A stretch of 64,000 nt of DNA, taken from assembly GCA_041399155.1 (NCBI GenBank), contig JAWKTI010000004.1, positions 310,001-374,000 on the forward strand, in the 5' to 3' direction. The translations under genes were made by a program, and so were the position numbers. Shown one piece after another: positions 59,716-64,000 of this stretch (its first letter is position 1; every line of letters starts with the position of its first letter). The notes below the pieces were generated by a model. That model ran no database searches, was not told the DNA's origin, and worked only from the letters and a program-made list of their open reading frames with translations. This DNA comes from Zavarzinella sp. (GTDB lineage Bacteria; Planctomycetota; Planctomycetia; Gemmatales; Gemmataceae).

Positions 59716-60606
59716 ATGAATTTCACACGTCGCGAAGCAATTGTAGCTGGTGCTGCGGTGCTGCTGACGAACCCGCTTGCTGCAATTGAACCAATCGTTC
59801 GGAAAACGGCGAAACCGCACATCCGATTAAGTCTGGCAGCGTATACCTTCCGCAAAAAACTGGATCTGAAAAAGCCAGAATGGACCTTTATCGATTTTAT
59901 CGAATATGCCGCCTCACAAGGGCTGGATGCTGTGGAGCTGACTGGGTACTATTTCAAATCCACCGATGCCAGCTATCTGGCAGAATTAAAACTGCACAGT
60001 ACCCGCCTTGGCCTGGATATCAGTGGGACTGCCATCGGCAACGATTTCTGCGTGGGCACACCCGAACAACTGGCCACTCAGATCAAGACGGCCAAACAAT
60101 GGATTGAACATACCGCAATGCTGGGTGGGAAGACTATTCGCTTTTTTGCAGGCAAACCTGCCAAAAATCTGGACCCCACCCAGGCAATTCAGCAGGCGAT
60201 CAAGGCTTTGCAGGAATGTGCGGAACATGCCAAAAAGTTTGGCGTATTTGTGGCACTGGAAAACCACGGTGGCATTACTGCAGAAGCAGACGACATGCTG
60301 AAGATTGTGCAGGGGGTGCAAAGCGACGCTTTTGGCGTGAACCTGGACACAGGCAACTTCCGCACCGCAGACCCTTATGGCGATCTGGCAAAACTGGCCC
60401 CTTATGCGGTCAATGTGCAGGTGAAGACCGACATCTTTACCAAAGGAAAAGCCAAGGAGGAGGCAAACCTGGGCAAGTTTGTCGAAATCCTGAACAAAGT
60501 AAACTATCGTGGGTACGTGGCACTGGAATATGAAGGCAGTGAAGACCCACTGGTGGCGGTGCCGAAATATCTGGGCGAATTGCGATCACTGTTAGAAAAA
60601 AAGTGA
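59716..60606 (+). CDS. Tat-exported sugar phosphate isomerase/epimerase-like protein
   Basis: A 296-residue TIM-barrel protein (xylose isomerase-like/AP endonuclease family 2). A Tat-type signal with RR (NFTRREAIVAGAAVLLTNP) starts it; the barrel has ASQGLDAVELTGYYF, FVALENHGGITAEADDMLKI, FGVNLDTGNF with metal-binding Asp, and VALEYEGSEDPL with a catalytic Glu. AGGAG precedes the ATG at 59716. Planctomycetes carry many secreted members; substrates are usually unknown sugars. Confidence 0.85.
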   Translation: MNFTRREAIVAGAAVLLTNPLAAIEPIVRKTAKPHIRLSLAAYTFRKKLDLKKPEWTFIDFIEYAASQGLDAVELTGYYFKSTDASYLAELKLHSTRLGLDISGTAIGNDFCVGTPEQLATQIKTAKQWIEHTAMLGGKTIRFFAGKPAKNLDPTQAIQQAIKALQECAEHAKKFGVFVALENHGGITAEADDMLKIVQGVQSDAFGVNLDTGNFRTADPYGDLAKLAPYAVNVQVKTDIFTKGKAKEEANLGKFVEILNKVNYRGYVALEYEGSEDPLVAVPKYLGELRSLLEKK

Positions 60607-60633
60607 TTGTGGGCTTCAATCACACATCATCAA

Positions 60634-63600
60634 CTATTTCCCGGCGACCACTTCTTCATCGGCGGGAGCAATTTCAATGCTGAGTGGTGCCACCCAATGT
60701 TTATATTCATTGGTGTAGTACAGATAGGCACGACTTGCAGGCCCACGGTACTTGCCGGGCAGGTCGCACACCAGATCAACGCTGACTTCCACGGTCTGGT
60801 TGGGTTCCATCTGCCGCCAGTAGAGGATCAGTTCACGGCCTTTGATTTCAAAGTAACTGATCTTGTTGCGTTCCCGCAGATCGGTCAGTTGCTTCATATC
60901 AGTGGGAACTTTCATCCCCGCAGGAATCCCAATAATCGCCATGCTCATCCCCTGACCTTTATTCTGCAGGTTTTGCAGTTTCACCTGTACTGGCACGGTT
61001 TCACCTTCCACTGCAGCCGCACGACTTAACGAAGTGGTTAATTGCAGTGCGGTTTCTTTGCTGGATACAGGTGTCAGCACCGTCGCTTCGCAGGCGAACG
61101 TGAAGGGATAACCCGCTTCCGGTTCTTTGCCCGCTTCATCTACGGTCTTCACCAGTTCAATGGTGTGTTCCTGGCCTGGGGTCAGGATTTTGGCATAATC
61201 AGGAATCTCAATTGCAATCACTTCCAGATCGTCCTTGCTGTACTTGCGGGTGGCAACCAGCTTGCCATCGATCTTAACATCCATCGTGCCACTTTCTGCA
61301 GGGCGGGCATTCTTCTTGGCATGGGTTATCAACGCTTTCAGTGCCAGGATGGTCGACTGTGTTGAACCATAGCCACCAAATGCACCTTTCTGTGCCGTCA
61401 GCCACTGGGTGGCATCCTTGGATGTCTTGGCAAAGCGTGGTTCGTTGGAACGCAACCAGCCCAGGATCGCAATCGAAGTGGTTTCGATGTCCAGTGCCAC
61501 ACAACCCGAGTTGGTGATGCTGGTCTTCGCACCAGTTACCTTCCCTTCCTTGAACAGATCCTTGCCTGCCAGACGATCGAGAATCTTCAGGGCGGTTTCC
61601 CGATCATCCCGCTGCACCAGGATATTGGCGACAATTGCCAGGAAGTAAGAATCGCTATACCCCACCGATTTGGCATCCGTGGCCTGCTCTTTCAGTGCCG
61701 CGATTTCTTTTGCCAGGTCAAGCTTTTCCTTGTTGTCTGGGTCACTTTCTACCAGCGACCAGACAATGTAGGCGTTGGTGGTGTATTCCGGAGCACGACC
61801 AAAACTATCCAGTGCTTGGGAATCACGCAGGAAACCACCTTTCCCATCGCGGCGGGACATCAGGAATTCCTGGGTCCGCTTGATCATGGTGGGGTCCACA
61901 TCAAACACTTTGGCCATATCTTTGAACTGCAGCAATCCGTATGCAGTCAAGGCTTCGTGGGCACGATCTTTATTTCCAAACCACTCAAAGCCCAACTTGG
62001 CACTGGTGGGTGTATTGGGGCATTCGTAACCAACCAGACGCTGGTAACCTTTTTCCAGCAAGCCTTTCGCTTTCTGGCTGAGTTCCGGATTCGTCTGATT
62101 GGTGTCTTTCAGGTAATTCAGAATCATCACGTTGGGATAGTTCACGGTGCTGGTCTGTTCAAAGCAACCATGTGGCTCCCGCAGTAAACCTTCCAGTCCC
62201 TTCACCAGATCGTTCATTGTGTTGGGGTATACTTCCAGGCGTGCCTGTAATGTTCCAGGCACTACATCCTTGGGAAGAAACAGTTTACCGTGGGCAGTTT
62301 TTTCCAGCACATCGCTGTAGGCAACTGCATATGGGAAACCATCGGGCACTACTTTCAATAACCGTTGCGAACTGTCTGGCATTGCTGCGGGTTCGCTGTT
62401 CCCTTCCACATACACCCCGGCTGGGCCTTGCAGGATCGATGGGGTAGCATGGAGTAGTTTGCGACCTTTGCCATTCGGCCCCAGGTTCATCTGATCCTTC
62501 ACCGTGACTTCATTGCCGAACTTCAAACCATTGGCAGTTGCCTGATAGCTGATCGACCTGCTGCTGTCCGAATCATTCACTACGCGAATCGGAATCACCA
62601 GTTGATCGGTATTGGTGACTTCCAGAGGCAGTTTCGGTTCAACAGAGAACGGCTTGCGGGCTTCAATGGTTTGTGTCATTGCACCAATGCGGCCGTTCAG
62701 AGTGTGGCCAGCCACCAGCACCTGATAGCGGGCAATCGAATCCGACAGTTGAAAACTGACGGTGGCCTGACCATTTTCCGGCATTACCAATGCGGGATGC
62801 CAGAAAACAGTTTCGGCAAAGTCCGAACGGGTTTCACCCAGAGTCACATCACGTGTGTGGGCAAACTCGCGAATATATGCAGGGGATGCAGGTACCATAC
62901 CATTCTGAGCTTGTTCTTTTAGTTCTTCGGCTGCCATGCCAGCTTCGAAAGGCACTCCTGCACCGGGCATCCCGCGTCCAAAGCCAACACCACGGTTCGG
63001 TCCATCATTGGGCCGGCGTTGACGCATCAGCTGATCCATTAGTTGCTTGCGATTGGCACCAAAACGTGCTTCTTTCGCTTTATCCTCTGCATTTTTCTTC
63101 TGTAATCCAAGTGCTAATTTCGCATCGAACTTCTGTCCTGGATCGACAGCGTTCGCTTGGGGTACGGCCATTTCAGGTACACCATCAAATACAGGGGGAC
63201 CACCAGGTGCTCTCGGTGCCATCATTCCAGGTGCTGGAAAGTTACCCCCACCAGCTTTCAGCATCTTCTCCCGTCTGACACCACCACGGCCTTGGAAAAG
63301 ATCTTCATTGCGAAGAAATCCTTTGCCTTCGGCCAGTTTTTCCAGTTCGCCACCTCCACCACCGAATCCACCGCCTTCCATCAAGTTAAGTCGATCATTG
63401 TCTGCGTTAAAATGCCACGCAGCCTGATCTTCAATTTCTATCCCTTCTGCAGTTGCAACAGCCTTGTTGTCATTGGCCTTGGCAAAGAAAGCTTCCGTGG
63501 TTTCCTCGGTGGGGCGGGTCATGATCAAACCAGCAACCAGGATGCCGGCAATTGCAAATGAAGCCATGCTGCCTGAAATGATCAGCCGACGTTGGGTCGA

Positions 63601-64000
63601 TGCCAGCATCGCTCGGATGCCCATGATAATCCCCACGGTCAGCATCAGGCAGAACAGTATCGGCATTGCAAGCGTGCGGAACGATTCGGCACGGGTTTCA
63701 TAGCCATGCAGCACACTCAAGGCATTGGTGTGGGAGTTATTCAGACGTTCCAGTTCGGCTCGTTTTTCGTTGAAGGTTGTTCGAAGAATCGGCAATTGTG
63801 TATTTGCAAACTCTTCGTAAGCCGATTGTGCATCAGCCACGGCCAACGCACTTGCCTCCAGTTGTGGTACATATTTGGCATTCACTGCTTCGAACTGCAA
63901 TTTGGTTACTTCAACGGCTTCTGTTGCCTTCTGGCCCGTTGAAATCAACAGTTGATCCACAGCTTCTCGATCTTTCGTTGCAGGTGCTGTCAATTGCTCT
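60634..64000 (-). CDS. Alpha-2-macroglobulin-like thioester protein, N-terminus beyond the window
   Basis: The C-terminal 1122 codons are visible; the 5' end lies beyond 64000. The visible N-terminal region is coiled-coil-like (DREAVDQLLISTGQKATEAVEV), with two transmembrane helices (PILFCLMLTVGIIMGIRAML and SMASFAIAGILVAGLIM), then a Gly-rich linker. The bait/MG-type and thioester regions follow: GCFEQTS, encoded at 62152-62169, is the GCxEQ thioester, followed by a TED-like helical domain and MG10-like beta domains. Such bacterial proteins trap proteases or act on surface substrates. The apparent TTG start at 63993 is not real. Confidence 0.88.
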   Translation of the reverse strand, partial: EQLTAPATKDREAVDQLLISTGQKATEAVEVTKLQFEAVNAKYVPQLEASALAVADAQSAYEEFANTQLPILRTTFNEKRAELERLNNSHTNALSVLHGYETRAESFRTLAMPILFCLMLTVGIIMGIRAMLASTQRRLIISGSMASFAIAGILVAGLIMTRPTEETTEAFFAKANDNKAVATAEGIEIEDQAAWHFNADNDRLNLMEGGGFGGGGGELEKLAEGKGFLRNEDLFQGRGGVRREKMLKAGGGNFPAPGMMAPRAPGGPPVFDGVPEMAVPQANAVDPGQKFDAKLALGLQKKNAEDKAKEARFGANRKQLMDQLMRQRRPNDGPNRGVGFGRGMPGAGVPFEAGMAAEELKEQAQNGMVPASPAYIREFAHTRDVTLGETRSDFAETVFWHPALVMPENGQATVSFQLSDSIARYQVLVAGHTLNGRIGAMTQTIEARKPFSVEPKLPLEVTNTDQLVIPIRVVNDSDSSRSISYQATANGLKFGNEVTVKDQMNLGPNGKGRKLLHATPSILQGPAGVYVEGNSEPAAMPDSSQRLLKVVPDGFPYAVAYSDVLEKTAHGKLFLPKDVVPGTLQARLEVYPNTMNDLVKGLEGLLREPHGCFEQTSTVNYPNVMILNYLKDTNQTNPELSQKAKGLLEKGYQRLVGYECPNTPTSAKLGFEWFGNKDRAHEALTAYGLLQFKDMAKVFDVDPTMIKRTQEFLMSRRDGKGGFLRDSQALDSFGRAPEYTTNAYIVWSLVESDPDNKEKLDLAKEIAALKEQATDAKSVGYSDSYFLAIVANILVQRDDRETALKILDRLAGKDLFKEGKVTGAKTSITNSGCVALDIETTSIAILGWLRSNEPRFAKTSKDATQWLTAQKGAFGGYGSTQSTILALKALITHAKKNARPAESGTMDVKIDGKLVATRKYSKDDLEVIAIEIPDYAKILTPGQEHTIELVKTVDEAGKEPEAGYPFTFACEATVLTPVSSKETALQLTTSLSRAAAVEGETVPVQVKLQNLQNKGQGMSMAIIGIPAGMKVPTDMKQLTDLRERNKISYFEIKGRELILYWRQMEPNQTVEVSVDLVCDLPGKYRGPASRAYLYYTNEYKHWVAPLSIEIAPADEEVVAGK

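Noticed and set aside
1..64000. CRISPR arrays
   Set aside because: I saw no regularly spaced direct repeats with unique spacers; the repeats found are isolated pairs or palindromes.

Overview
The window looks like chromosomal DNA of a planctomycete, probably a Gemmataceae-type organism. I infer this from two DUF1559 prepilin-like proteins (an N-terminal FTLIELLVVIAIIAIL segment and a C-terminal H-X9-DG-type end), two tandem membrane Ser/Thr kinases, DUF4198 proteins, LRR lipoproteins and many orphan secreted proteins. GC content is moderate, and GTGGG/CCCAC words are very frequent. No rRNA, tRNA or CRISPR array was seen.

Layout. 1-2938: a short minus-strand array that reads like integron gene cassettes. 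It holds a truncated hypothetical gene, a zinc-ribbon gene and a TerB-like gene, each separated by an attC-like imperfect inverted repeat; the third repeat is interrupted in its R' core by an IS5-family element (1498-2375). 3185-7490: DUF1559 and DUF4198 genes, a cyclic-phosphate-processing receiver protein, an O-antigen ligase-like protein and a secreted protein. 7700-11336: a two-gene AAA+ ATPase / subtilisin-like (S8) protease module that looks acquired, followed by a degenerate coding remnant. 11542-16706: Dabb protein, trpE, a small membrane protein, then sucB and lpd (E2 and E3 of 2-oxoglutarate dehydrogenase). 16808-18028: an IS630-family element with a -1 frameshift arrangement, then two orphan genes. 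19284-28448: glutamate dehydrogenase, methyltransferase, MBL hydrolase, Bax-inhibitor-1 protein, DUF885 protein, a tail-anchored YetA-like protein and a TPR-like protein.

28597-28612 is a perfect 16-bp ParB-binding site (parS), which suggests the window lies in the origin-proximal part of a chromosome. Next come an ABC exporter pair, purL (broken by a single-base frameshift) overlapping tyrA, a repeat-rich spacer, a helicase-associated-domain protein, two paralogous kinases, a CBS protein, ispH, an LRR lipoprotein, an agmatine deiminase, a nitroreductase, a PlsY-DUF4149 fusion and an XRE regulator. The second DUF1559 locus follows, with a small lipoprotein and a DUF4198-Kelch protein. The right end holds a kinase-like protein, two orphans, hslV-hslU, a thioredoxin-like protein, xerC, a Tat-exported sugar isomerase-like protein and an alpha-2-macroglobulin-type protein that runs off the edge.

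Most genes are housekeeping or cell-surface genes. The accessory signals that deserve attention are the cassette-like array at the left end, the AAA+/S8 module and the parS site.
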